Assembly: GCA_947624165.1 (NCBI GenBank)
Contig: CANQJC010000003.1
Location: 37,885-101,884, forward strand
From: an uncultured Clostridia bacterium
GTDB lineage: Bacteria; Bacillota; Clostridia; UBA1381
Direction: 5' to 3'
DNA length: 64,000 nt
Under the pieces are notes generated by a model. That model saw only the letters and a program-made list of their open reading frames with translations. It ran no database searches and was not told the DNA's origin. The first letter of the stretch is position 1, and each line of letters starts with the position of its first letter. The position numbers and the translations under genes were made by a program. This document shows positions 1-8,948 of this stretch, piece after piece.

Positions 1-1622
1 ATAACATTCTCGTTATCCACTCCGATTTCCTTCAGCGTATTGTACGAGCGTTCGTCGCGCAGCGTTATTAAATCTACTTTGTCAAGTATTTTTTTTGTCT
101 TTAATATATTTTTTTTCTTCTCCAGCGGTCCAATACCGTTCGAATACAGCATAACGCGCATATTCAAACGAAGCGCGAGCGAGATTATTGTGAGGTAATA
201 CCACAGCGACTTTGTGCTTGTCCTGTCCTGAATAAGCGTACCGCCGCCGGAAATGAGAAGCTCCGCTTTTCCCATATGCTTCATTATTTTAAATATATTG
301 AGCCTGTTTACGGATCTGACTTTGTAGCAGCTCATCGTTTCCTTCGGGTTCGCGCTGAGAACAACAATATTCGGGCTTTCCTTGTATGTCTTTAAATCTT
401 GTATTATAGCCTTCAGCAGAGCGTCGTCTCCGCTGTTTTTAAAACCGTAATACCCCGAAATCAATATTTCACTGTTCTTTCCCAACGCCCAGTCGTACAC
501 CTTTATGCTGTCGTCAGCCATACGGCTTACGGAGTATTCTCGTTTTACAAGATCTCTGCCGTATTCTCCGAGCTTTCTTTTTTCATCCTCGCCGAGCGAA
601 AAGAATTTAAGAATATCTCTTTTTAACAGCTCGCCGGACGAGGGTTCGCAGCCACGGCAGCAAAAATTCGTATCAATACCGATTTGAAGCTTGTTTTCAT
701 CAAAAAGACCGATATATCCTTCGTTACCGGCTATAACAGTACTTTTTCCCGCCGCCATCGCTTCAAGTGCGGCTCGGCTTACGCCGACAAACAGCTTGCA
801 TGGCGCAATAAGCTTGTTAATGTCGGTACGCGCGCCGGTAAGTATGATAGCGTCGCGGTTCAGCAGCGCATTTACCCTTTCCGCGGCTGCCTTTACGTTT
901 GAATAGTCGTCACCCGATCCTACCAGAATGATTTTTAGATTATCTATTTGTTTGCATAGCTCGGGGACGACCTCGATAAGCTGCTTCGCGACGAGACTGC
1001 GAGACTCGTCGAGTCGGCTTACGTAGGTAATGACCGTGTCCGTTTCATCGATGCCGAATTCGGACATGATATCCGAGCAATCCGTTTCTGAGGAGAATTT
1101 ATCCGTATCTATTCCGTTGATCGTGACGTTTATATCCCCTTCGGGAACATGATAATTATCCATGAGATATTGCTTTATATCCTCGGAAACCGCGACGGTC
1201 TTTTCGCCCCAATCGGTTATATATTTAAGTCCGTAGCCGGTATTAAATACCCAATGAGCCGTTGTAACGAACGGAAATTTCATACGTTTTTGAAGCTTGC
1301 CGAGTATAAACGAGGGGATCCTCGCGTGAGAATGTACTATGTCTATATTCTCGTCCTTTATGATTTTTTTCAAAAGACAAGCCGCTTTAAACATATTAAA
1401 CGGATTTTTGTTTTGGAGCGGAACGCGGTAATGCTTTATGCCGTATTCCTCCAGTTCCTTTACGTAAATACCCCCGTTTGACGTCACAACAACATTAAAA
1501 CCTCTGCGTTTTAATTCCTTCGCAAGTTCCACGACATGTGTTTCCGCACCGCCTATATTAAGCTGCATAAGCGACAAAAGAATATTTGCCCCTTTTTTCA
1601 AGCATATCACCTGCTCTTTCAT
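1..1622 (-). CDS. GT4-family glycosyltransferase fused to polysaccharide pyruvyltransferase (CsaB-like) domain; partial, runs off the left edge
   Basis: Hand translation from ATG at 1622 stays open to base 1: MKEQVICLKKGANILLSLMQLNIGGAETHVVELAKELKRRGFNVV...; GT4 motifs (GGAETH, SRAALEAMAAGKSTV) then ...ILISGYYGFKNSGDDALLKAIIQDL...LLISGGGTLIQDRTSTKSLWYYL typical of CsaB/PS_pyruv_trans. Not in the ORF track because it lacks a stop in the window. Confidence 0.88.
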   Translation of the reverse strand, partial: MKEQVICLKKGANILLSLMQLNIGGAETHVVELAKELKRRGFNVVVTSNGGIYVKELEEYGIKHYRVPLQNKNPFNMFKAACLLKKIIKDENIDIVHSHARIPSFILGKLQKRMKFPFVTTAHWVFNTGYGLKYITDWGEKTVAVSEDIKQYLMDNYHVPEGDINVTINGIDTDKFSSETDCSDIMSEFGIDETDTVITYVSRLDESRSLVAKQLIEVVPELCKQIDNLKIILVGSGDDYSNVKAAAERVNALLNRDAIILTGARTDINKLIAPCKLFVGVSRAALEAMAAGKSTVIAGNEGYIGLFDENKLQIGIDTNFCCRGCEPSSGELLKRDILKFFSLGEDEKRKLGEYGRDLVKREYSVSRMADDSIKVYDWALGKNSEILISGYYGFKNSGDDALLKAIIQDLKTYKESPNIVVLSANPKETMSCYKVRSVNRLNIFKIMKHMGKAELLISGGGTLIQDRTSTKSLWYYLTIISLALRLNMRVMLYSNGIGPLEKKKNILKTKKILDKVDLITLRDERSYNTLKEIGVDNENV

Positions 1623-1689
1623 ACATACTTATATTATTTTATCACAAAATCCGATAAATGTAAACAAAATAAGAAAATAATTGAATAAA

Positions 1690-1725
1690 AGAAAACGGCA
1701 GTCCGCTTAAACGGCGGGCTGCCGC
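1690..1725 (-). terminator. Rho-independent terminator of the YARHG-domain gene
   Basis: Inverted repeat cggcagtccgc-ttaaac-ggcgggctgccg with a T-rich tail on the minus strand. Confidence 0.6.
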
Positions 1726-1732
1726 AACACGT

Positions 1733-3019
1733 TTATTTTCTTTCCGCATCAAGAATAAACTGTACGTTCTTATTTTCCGTATCGTTCAAATTGCTGTTAT
1801 CGTCGCTGTAATTGTAATTCGGATTTATTTTATACCATGACTTTCCGCTGAAATACGCGTTATACTCCGGCGTCTGGAATTTACGTCCGTGACGGGCGTA
1901 TATTTCGTTACGCGCAAGAGCGAGATCGTATTTGGACAAGCCGCTGATATCGCTGCTCGTCAGAAGCTTTGTACCCGAATTGGCGAGGATGTAGTCGCCC
2001 TCATAATTCGTGAGGTTTGTTATCTCATATATCGTATTTCCGTCATACACGTCCGACGTCGGAACAGCGGTAACGGTATAGGGTTTACCCTTTATTTGTT
2101 CCGTTGTGCTTCCCTCGGATACATTCGCATAATATTTCTTATCTCCGACAATAAAAGTCATAAGATGCTTTCCGTTCGCGGCGTTTAAAATAACTTCACC
2201 GCCGGTAGCAAGCTGAGATGTGACCTTTGCCGATGAAATGCCTGTATTCGAAACGGACGATGAACCGCCCGAGGATGAATTTGACGACGATGAAGCGGCC
2301 GATGAATTTCCGCTTGATGAAGACGAGCCGCCCGATGAAGAAGATGACCTGCTTGAAGACGAATTTCCACTCGACGAGGAAGACGACGAAGAAGATGAAG
2401 TTCTTCCCGACGATGACGAGGAACCGCCCGACGACGTTTCACTTCCTGTCGCGGTCCACGACTGTGAATCGGAACCTGAAGATGAAGAAGCGTTATTGGG
2501 CGCGGGTGATGTAAATATTCCCGGCGTCGGCGAAATCGCGGGCGTGGGAGACGGCAAAGCTGTCGGGGCAGGTGCAGCCGTCGCAAAAGAAGTGGGTGCG
2601 GGCGATTCGTCGACGACCGCCTTGTCCCCAACATTCTGAGCGATATGATACGCTCCAATTCCCGCCGCACCGACCGCAAGCGCGCAAACGGCACCCACCA
2701 ACATGATACGATTGCGTCTTTGCTTAAGCTTTTTCTCGTTTCGTCTGCGCTCTATTTCGGAAAGCTGCTGCTTTTTGTCCTCCATCATTTTTTTCATCTG
2801 TGCGTTTCGTCTTTTTTCGTTGTCGTCAAAAATAGCGTCGTTGCTTTCTTCGGAATTGTTTTTTGCCGAGCTGTTAAAGTCATCATTTTTTGTGTTTTCG
2901 TTTGTGTTATTATTTTCCAAAGCGTCGGTTTCTACCGACCCTTCCGATGTTTTCGCGCCGCAAAAGCTACACGCCGAAGCGTCGTCGGGGATCTGCGCGC
3001 CGCATACTTTACATATCAT
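1733..3019 (-). CDS. Zinc-ribbon, single-TM, Ser-rich linker protein with C-terminal YARHG domain
   Basis: N-terminal CxxC...CxxC (MICKVCGAQIPDDASACSFCGAK), TM segment IMLVGAVCALAVGAAGIGAY, long Ser/Gly tract, C-terminal LARNEIYARHGRKFQTPEYNAYFSGKSWY. Confidence 0.85.
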   Translation of the reverse strand: MICKVCGAQIPDDASACSFCGAKTSEGSVETDALENNNTNENTKNDDFNSSAKNNSEESNDAIFDDNEKRRNAQMKKMMEDKKQQLSEIERRRNEKKLKQRRNRIMLVGAVCALAVGAAGIGAYHIAQNVGDKAVVDESPAPTSFATAAPAPTALPSPTPAISPTPGIFTSPAPNNASSSSGSDSQSWTATGSETSSGGSSSSSGRTSSSSSSSSSSGNSSSSRSSSSSGGSSSSSGNSSAASSSSNSSSGGSSSVSNTGISSAKVTSQLATGGEVILNAANGKHLMTFIVGDKKYYANVSEGSTTEQIKGKPYTVTAVPTSDVYDGNTIYEITNLTNYEGDYILANSGTKLLTSSDISGLSKYDLALARNEIYARHGRKFQTPEYNAYFSGKSWYKINPNYNYSDDNSNLNDTENKNVQFILDAERK

Positions 3020-3248
3020 TTATTCTGCCCTCCGATTTATTATTTCTTTCCTATACACCTATAATTATATATTGTTCTGCATTTCAAATCAATATCATCA
3101 TGATTATATATCTGTTACAATAAAAAGACAATTCATGTACGTATTTTATATTTTACCCGTTTTCACGTTTCGATATAACAAAATAAGGACGCTCGGTCAT
3201 GCAAATTGACGCTATGGAGCGGCATAATATTTATAGGGAGGTTTTATT

Positions 3249-3932
3249 ATGTTCTCATTTTTGTTTGAATGGATACAAACCGTATTGATCCTTGCGGGTT
3301 ATGTAAGCGGAAGCGCGGCGTTCCCGAAGCCGCTTACGCCGGAGGAAGAACAAAAATATATTGAGGAATACGCTGCCGGAAGCGAGGAAGCGAAAAACAT
3401 TCTCATCGAACGCAATCTCCGTCTTGTGGCGCACATTGCAAAAAAATACGCGGACGAAAAAAATCTCGAGGACTTAATATCGATAGGCACAATAGGACTA
3501 ATCAAAGGAATAAATACCTTTAATCCGAAAAAGAACAACAAGCTGTCCACCTACATATCGCGCTGCATAGAAAACGAAGTGCTTATGTTCATGAGAAGCT
3601 CTCGCAAGCTCCAGAACGAGGTCTCGATAGACGAAAGCATAGGAACCGACCGAGAGGGAAACAATATGACGTTTTCGGACGTTCTTACCGCCGACAGCGT
3701 CGATATCTCCGACATTATATCCGGCAAGCTGGAAGCGCAGAAGCTTTATAAAACAATGAAAAACGTCCTCTCTCCAAGCGAAATAAATATCATATGCTGG
3801 CGGTACGGTCTCGCGAATCAGAAAAAGAAAACGCAGAAAGAGATCGCCGAAATACTGGGTATCAGCCGCAGCTATGTCAGCCGAATAGAAAAAAAGTGCC
3901 TTGAACGGCTTGCGAAGGAGCTTAAAGAATAA
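3249..3932 (+). CDS. sigK: RNA polymerase sporulation sigma factor SigK (with N-terminal hydrophobic pro-sequence)
   Basis: AFPKPLTPEEEQKYIEEYAAGSEEAKNILIERNLRLVAHIAKKY...DLISIGTIGLIKGI...EIAEILGISRSYVSRIEKK; RBS agggagg upstream. Confidence 0.93.
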   Translation: MFSFLFEWIQTVLILAGYVSGSAAFPKPLTPEEEQKYIEEYAAGSEEAKNILIERNLRLVAHIAKKYADEKNLEDLISIGTIGLIKGINTFNPKKNNKLSTYISRCIENEVLMFMRSSRKLQNEVSIDESIGTDREGNNMTFSDVLTADSVDISDIISGKLEAQKLYKTMKNVLSPSEINIICWRYGLANQKKKTQKEIAEILGISRSYVSRIEKKCLERLAKELKE

Positions 3933-3961
3933 ATCCCCGCTCTATAAAAGCAGGGATTTAT
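3930..3961. terminator. Bidirectional terminator between convergent sigK and trmD
   Basis: aaatccccgctctataaaagcagggattta hairpin with A/T tracts on both sides. Confidence 0.7.
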
Positions 3962-4692
3962 TTGTTTTTATACTCATCAATGAATTTTTTATCCTCGTCC
4001 GACAATTCCGCTTTTTTCAGCATATCGGGACGTCTGTCCGCAGTCGCGGCAAGCGACTGCTCCCTCTTCCATTTTTCAACGTTGGCATGGTGTCCCGATA
4101 TAAGCACCTCCGGCACCGACATTCCGTGCCATACGGCGGGACGCGTATACTGAGGATATTCAAGTAAGCCCGAATAATGCGATTCGTTTTCATACGACGA
4201 TTCCGATGCGAGCACGCCCGGAATAAGTCTTGAAACAGCGTCTATAACAGCCATGGCGGGGATTTCCCCGCCGGTAAGAACGTAATCGCCGACAGACAAT
4301 TCCATATCCGCGATCTCGTCTATAACGCGCTGATCTACGCCCTCGTAGTGACCGCACAAAAGGACAATGTGATCGATTTCGGACAGTCTGACCGCTTCCG
4401 ACTGGTCGAATATCTTTCCCTTCGGGGACATATAAATTGTAAACGGTTTATAGTCGAGACCTTCCGCAATCGACATATACGCGTCGTATATCGGCTGCGG
4501 CGTCATAAGCATACCGCCGCCGCCGCTGTACGGATAATCGTCCGTTTTTCTGTGCTTGTCCGATGAAAAGTCGCGTATATCTATAAAGTTCATTTCAATA
4601 AGCCCCGCGCGGTATGCGCGTCCAATTATGCTGTCGCCCAAAACCGCTTCGAACATTTTCGGGAAAAGCGTAAGTACGTCAAATCTCATCAC
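3958..4692 (-). CDS. trmD: tRNA (guanine-N1)-methyltransferase TrmD
   Basis: MRFDVLTLFPKMFEAVLGDSIIGRA...YSGGGGMLMTPQP...CGHYEGVDQRV...SVGDYVLTGGE; start overlaps the end of rimM. Confidence 0.96.
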   Translation of the reverse strand: MMRFDVLTLFPKMFEAVLGDSIIGRAYRAGLIEMNFIDIRDFSSDKHRKTDDYPYSGGGGMLMTPQPIYDAYMSIAEGLDYKPFTIYMSPKGKIFDQSEAVRLSEIDHIVLLCGHYEGVDQRVIDEIADMELSVGDYVLTGGEIPAMAVIDAVSRLIPGVLASESSYENESHYSGLLEYPQYTRPAVWHGMSVPEVLISGHHANVEKWKREQSLAATADRRPDMLKKAELSDEDKKFIDEYKNK

Positions 4693-5195
4693 AAATCCTC
4701 CAACCCGTCGATCATACGCACGGTTACTTTCTTTTCGTCGAGATCGATTTTCAGCACAACATCGTCAATGACGGGCAGCAGCAGATTTTTCATTCCTTCA
4801 CGCTTTACCTCGTATATATCGCTGCTTCCGGCGTTAAACACATCGGAAATCACACCTATTTCACGTCCGTCATCCGTGACGACGTTTAAGCCGATCAAAT
4901 CGGCTATATAATACGTTCCTTCGGGCAGTTCGCCGAGCATCTCGCGCTGTGCGCATATTATCTTGTTTTTATATTTCTGCGCCGCGTCTATATCGTTTAT
5001 TTGAGCGAATTTCACGATCAAATTATTTTTTTGATACTTTATCCCATTTATATCGAGACGCTCGCCGCTTTCGTTCCCGACGTACACGTACTCTATTTTT
5101 TCAAATATATCCGGGGAATCCGTCCACGGTACAATCTTCACTTCGCCGCGAAGTCCGTGTGTATTGACAATCTTACCCACTTCAAGTAAATCCAT
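4689..5195 (-). CDS. rimM: Ribosome maturation factor RimM
   Basis: MDLLEVGKIVNTHGLRGEVKIVPWTD...GTYYIADLIGLNVV; internal ATG at 5195 preferred (RBS-like aaaggga) over the ORF start at 5225. Confidence 0.93.
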   Translation of the reverse strand: MDLLEVGKIVNTHGLRGEVKIVPWTDSPDIFEKIEYVYVGNESGERLDINGIKYQKNNLIVKFAQINDIDAAQKYKNKIICAQREMLGELPEGTYYIADLIGLNVVTDDGREIGVISDVFNAGSSDIYEVKREGMKNLLLPVIDDVVLKIDLDEKKVTVRMIDGLEDL

Positions 5196-5223
5196 ATTGT
5201 TCCCTTTCATAATATCCGTAAGC

Positions 5224-5250
5224 AAAAAGGGCTTACAAGCGCAAGCCCTC
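5224..5250 (-). terminator. Hairpin plus T-tract between khpA and rimM (possible attenuator)
   Basis: Minus strand agggcttgcgcttgtaagccctttttg. Confidence 0.45.
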
Positions 5251-5258
5251 CTATCCTA

Positions 5259-5489
5259 TTATAAGATATCCACCGAAGCCTTCTTGTTATCGCGGCTTGC
5301 GGCTGCCTTGACAACGGTTCTTATTGCCTTTGCAATTCTTCCCTGCTTGCCGATCACCTTGCCCATATCGCTTTCGGCAACTCTTAATTCGAGGGTTACC
5401 GTTTGGTCATCGTTAACAATTTCTTTAACGTCGACCTCGTCGGGATAGTCGACAAGCGATTTGGCGATTATTTCCAATACTTCTTTCAT
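5259..5489 (-). CDS. khpA: KH-domain RNA-binding protein (KhpA/YlqC)
   Basis: 76 aa; LRVAESDMGKVIGKQGRIAKAIRTVVKAAAS KH motif; between rpsP and rimM. Confidence 0.92.
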   Translation of the reverse strand: MKEVLEIIAKSLVDYPDEVDVKEIVNDDQTVTLELRVAESDMGKVIGKQGRIAKAIRTVVKAAASRDNKKASVDIL

Positions 5490-5505
5490 TATCCTATCCT
5501 CCCGA

Positions 5506-5748
5506 TTAGATAATATTAGACTTCTTTAAAAGAGCCTTAACGGTATCCGTCGGCTGAGCACCGTTCGATATCCATTTCTTTACGGCCTCCGCGTCAATAT
5601 TGACCGTTGCGGGGTCGGTAAGAGGATCGTATGTGCCGACTTCCTCAATAAATCTACCGTTTCTGGGGTATCTTGAATCAGCAACGACAACTCTGTAAAA
5701 CGGAGTCTTTTTCGCGCCCATTCTTCTGAGCCTTATTTTTACAGCCAT
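5506..5748 (-). CDS. rpsP: 30S ribosomal protein S16
   Basis: [43 protein letters not shown]; start corrected to ATG at 5748 from the longer ORF. Confidence 0.96.
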   Translation of the reverse strand: MAVKIRLRRMGAKKTPFYRVVVADSRYPRNGRFIEEVGTYDPLTDPATVNIDAEAVKKWISNGAQPTDTVKALLKKSNII

Positions 5749-5865
5749 TATTTTCACCTCCCGTTTGTAATTATGGTTTATATCGCACAGCGCGGTGAGA
5801 CCGTCTTGCGGCGCGTCATTACGCACTCGTCGGCTTGTCCGCACCACACCGCGTTTATAACAAAA

Positions 5866-7209
5866 TCAATGTGCTTTTCTCAGGCGTTTTAAAATTCTGT
5901 TTTGTTTTCCGCCGGTAAGCTGCTTCATCATTTTCTGCATATCGGCGAATTGCTTCAAAAGCTGGTTTACGTCCTGAACCTTCGTTCCGCTTCCTTTTGC
6001 TATACGAACTTTTCTGCTCGCGCCGATTATCGACGGTTTTGAACGTTCCTCCTCCGTCATGGATTGTATGATAGCTTCGATATGCACAAGTCTTTTCGCG
6101 TTTTCCTCCGTGTCGACGGCGTCGAGCATCTTTTTGTCTATACCGGGCAGCATACCCAATATCTGCGAAAAAGAGCCCATTTTTTTAATTTGGCGGAATT
6201 GCTCAAGAAAATCGTTCAAATCAAACTGCTGCCTGCGTATTTTCGCTTCCAGCTCCTGCGCCTTTTTTTCGTCTATCGCATCCTGCGCTTTATCTATAAG
6301 AGTAAGCACGTCGCCCATGCCCAAAATACGCGACGCCATTCTGTCGGGGTGAAACTGTTCAAGGTCGCTTAGTTTTTCTCCTACCGACGCGTATTTGATC
6401 GGCTTGCCCGTCACCTGTTTTACCGACAGCGCGGCACCGCCCCTTGTATCTCCGTCAAGCTTGGAAAGAATAACGCCGGTTATATCGAGCCGCTCGTTAA
6501 ACGCTTTCGCGGCGTTTACCGCGTCTTGTCCCGTCATGGCGTCCACGACCAAAAGTATCTCTGTCGGGTTTACGCTTTCCTTTATATTTTTCAGCTCGTC
6601 CATAAGCTCTTCGTCTATATGAAGTCTGCCGGCTGTATCGAGAATGACAGGGTCGTTGCCGTGCTTTACGGCGTGCGCGACGGCTTCCTTCGCTATAATT
6701 ACGGGATCCGTCCCGTCACCCATTGAAAACACGGGGATCTGTACCTGCTTTCCGAGGACCTCAAGCTGTTTTATAGCCGCCGGACGGTAAACGTCGCAAG
6801 CGACCATAAGCGGTCTTTTGCCCATCTGCTTGGACATGTTAAGCGCGAGTTTGCCGGTGGCGGTCGTTTTGCCCGCGCCCTGCAAGCCGCACATCATAAT
6901 CACCGTCGGAGGTTTGGGCGAAAATTCAAGACGCGCCGTTTCACCGCCGATCATTTGCGTAAGCTCGTCATTTACAATTTTTACAAGCTGCTGAGCGGGA
7001 GTAAGCGACTCCATTATCTCTTGTCCGACCGCTTTTTCCGATACGGTATTGACAAAATCCTTTACAACCTTGAAATTTACATCGGCTTCAAGAAGAGCCA
7101 GTTTGATTTCACGCATCGCGTCTTTTATGTCTTTTTCGTTAAGCTTACCCTTACCGCGCAGCTTTTTAAAAACGCCTTGGAGCTTATCGCCCAGACTTTC
7201 AAATGCCAT
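5866..7209 (-). CDS. ffh: Signal recognition particle protein Ffh
   Basis: GLQGAGKTTATGKLAL...DTAGRLHIDEELMDEL...; C-terminal M domain. Confidence 0.97.
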   Translation of the reverse strand: MAFESLGDKLQGVFKKLRGKGKLNEKDIKDAMREIKLALLEADVNFKVVKDFVNTVSEKAVGQEIMESLTPAQQLVKIVNDELTQMIGGETARLEFSPKPPTVIMMCGLQGAGKTTATGKLALNMSKQMGKRPLMVACDVYRPAAIKQLEVLGKQVQIPVFSMGDGTDPVIIAKEAVAHAVKHGNDPVILDTAGRLHIDEELMDELKNIKESVNPTEILLVVDAMTGQDAVNAAKAFNERLDITGVILSKLDGDTRGGAALSVKQVTGKPIKYASVGEKLSDLEQFHPDRMASRILGMGDVLTLIDKAQDAIDEKKAQELEAKIRRQQFDLNDFLEQFRQIKKMGSFSQILGMLPGIDKKMLDAVDTEENAKRLVHIEAIIQSMTEEERSKPSIIGASRKVRIAKGSGTKVQDVNQLLKQFADMQKMMKQLTGGKQNRILKRLRKAH

Positions 7210-7237
7210 ACGTTCCGACTCCCTTCCGCAAAATTAT

Positions 7238-7579
7238 CTATATTTCTCTCGATATTTCCTCGATTATTTCCTTTATCTCGTCCGCAAATTCGGCTTCGCA
7301 GCCGTCGGCTATCCGTGAAAGCCGACGAAGCTGTGAATTTATTTTATGAAAACGCTTTACAATACCCAGATGCTTCTCATATTCCTCAAGATGTTTTTCG
7401 CCCTGCTTTATTGATTCTCTCACTCCCTGACGGCTGATATCGATTTGCTCGGCGATCTCGGAAAGAGATAGATCCTCGTTATAATACATATCTATGGCAA
7501 AACGCTGTTTTTCCGTAAGAAGCTGTCCGTACACGTCGAGCAGAACGGTTATGTTTAAATCCTTCTCCATTCGCACCAC
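7238..7579 (-). CDS. ylxM: YlxM/UPF0122 family putative HTH protein
   Basis: LLTEKQRFAIDMYYNEDLSLSEIAEQIDISRQGVRESIKQGEKHLEEYE; directly upstream of ffh. Confidence 0.92.
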   Translation of the reverse strand: MVRMEKDLNITVLLDVYGQLLTEKQRFAIDMYYNEDLSLSEIAEQIDISRQGVRESIKQGEKHLEEYEKHLGIVKRFHKINSQLRRLSRIADGCEAEFADEIKEIIEEISREI

Positions 7580-7648
7580 CTGTAAAGCATTTTTAATTTA
7601 CAGATAACAGTTTACAGCATAAATCAAAATTTGTCAATATTATTTTTT

Positions 7649-8260
7649 TCAAAATTGCACTGTTTGGGTGTTCATATTTTGTATAATTTCACAAAACTCA
7701 TCATAATCCAACAGTCGATTCAAAATGTCAAGAAGCATATTCGCGGATATTTTCATGGGAATGCCGAGAGACGCCGCAAGCGACGCTCGTTTTTCGCGGC
7801 TCCTCTCGCCACCCGATAACCCCGCCATAAACAAATCGGTTTTTGTAATTTTACGGCTCTCGCGCGGCGTGAAAGCGTTACCGTCTATCACGCAGCCCGC
7901 TTTTTTCAGCGCGTCGAGAATAATATCGTCTCTGATCCCCTCCACGCCTATCAGTCCTTCTTTGCCGGCTTCGCTCTTACGTTTTTCCTTCCCCTTTACT
8001 TCGGGGATATATGCATGTTTCACGTTCTCTTTTGGGATATATTGCTTAATATAATTTCGAATACGAAAACCGGCTGTGTCGGAATCGGTAAGTATTACTA
8101 TTCCCGTTTCCTCCGCCATACGTTTGATGCTTTCAATAATTGCGGGATCCCTAAAAGCCCCGAAGCCGTTCGTTACTATTATCACGGCGTCGAGAAATCT
8201 CGAAAGCTTTATTTTGTCGTATATTCCTTCTACAATAATCGTTTCTTTGATTTTATACAT
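7649..8260 (-). CDS. Toprim domain protein, ribonuclease M5-like
   Basis: KETIIVEGIYDKIKLSRFLDAVIIVTNGFGAF...VILTDSDTAGFRIRNYI (Toprim E...DxD), basic C-terminal region. Confidence 0.75.
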   Translation of the reverse strand: MYKIKETIIVEGIYDKIKLSRFLDAVIIVTNGFGAFRDPAIIESIKRMAEETGIVILTDSDTAGFRIRNYIKQYIPKENVKHAYIPEVKGKEKRKSEAGKEGLIGVEGIRDDIILDALKKAGCVIDGNAFTPRESRKITKTDLFMAGLSGGERSREKRASLAASLGIPMKISANMLLDILNRLLDYDEFCEIIQNMNTQTVQF

Positions 8261-8296
8261 CGAATTTATCCTTTTTGTCTTTTTTCGGATATTATT

Positions 8297-8626
8297 TTAT
8301 GCGCTTTCTTTCGCTCTGTCAATACTTTCCGCAATATAATTTTCAACCGCGTCGCGAAGCTTTGACGGTTCTGTCGAGCGCGATATGATTTTTTTGATAA
8401 ATTCAATGACGTCGTTGTATCGGTAAAAGATATTATTGATTTGCTTGCTCTCGACAATTTTACCGCCGCCTTCGTAAATCGCCGTTTTTTGTATCTTTAT
8501 ACCGTAGCATTTCAAATCGCAGTAATCAGCAGATATGTTTTCGGTTATTATGTAGTAATCAAGAAATATAAGGGGGCGTTCCTCCGTCTGTATTCTCTCG
8601 TAAAAAGTCTCATTGTCCATGCCCAT
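8297..8626 (-). CDS. Conserved small protein of unknown function (possibly DUF6514-like)
   Basis: 109-aa ORF with plausible RBS; resemblance to the DUF family is from memory only. Confidence 0.55.
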   Translation of the reverse strand: MGMDNETFYERIQTEERPLIFLDYYIITENISADYCDLKCYGIKIQKTAIYEGGGKIVESKQINNIFYRYNDVIEFIKKIISRSTEPSKLRDAVENYIAESIDRAKESA

Positions 8627-8745
8627 AAACCTCCTTCAGTCTAAATCCCGATTTCAAGCCACCCAACATTATATGATGAAAAATCACAATATATTCCGCA
8701 TTTGGGACGCGCGTAAAATAATTTATACATTTTTTGATTTAGGTA

Positions 8746-8774
8746 TTGAAGTTTCAAAAAAAATGTATTATAAT
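8746..8774 (+). promoter_or_regulatory. Sigma-A-type promoter for SRP RNA
   Basis: TTGAAG (8746-8751), 17-bp spacer, TATAAT (8769-8774). Confidence 0.7.
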
Positions 8775-8832
8775 ATCAAAGGTAAGTCATAAACACGACG
8801 GCTTACGGACAAATTGACTACTCGGCGATGAC

Positions 8833-8930
8833 GACCGAGCCCGCGCGACTTAAACCCGTGAACCTTGTCAGATGGGGAACCAAGCAGCAATAAGCGGTGC
8901 TTTCAGTGTGTTGCGGTAAACTCGGTCTGA
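8833..8930 (+). ncRNA. ffs: Signal recognition particle RNA (core of bacterial small-type SRP RNA)
   Basis: Conserved apex ccttgtcagatgGGGAACCaagcagcaataag (GGAA tetraloop, symmetric loop AGCAG); outer stem gaccgag...ctcggtc; located directly upstream of dnaX. Transcript probably starts near 8780. Confidence 0.85.
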
Positions 8931-8948
8931 GCCACTATGTATCAGAGC

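Noticed and set aside
2220-2639. Highly acidic 139-aa plus-strand ORF (DDEPPEDEFDDDEAADEF...)
   Set aside because: It is the antisense of the Ser-rich tract of the YARHG gene; TCx serine codons read as Asp/Glu on the other strand. No RBS or independent support.
2185-2694. 169-aa Arg/Leu-rich minus-strand ORF
   Set aside because: Out-of-frame shadow of the same YARHG gene; composition artefact.
3020-3248. Possible sigma-E/SpoIIID-dependent promoter before sigK (cataatattta near 3221)
   Set aside because: -10-like element seen, but no convincing -35 at the right spacing; would need transcription start data.
3249-3932. Site of a skin-like element in sigK
   Set aside because: The gene is continuous with no recombinase or att-like duplication.
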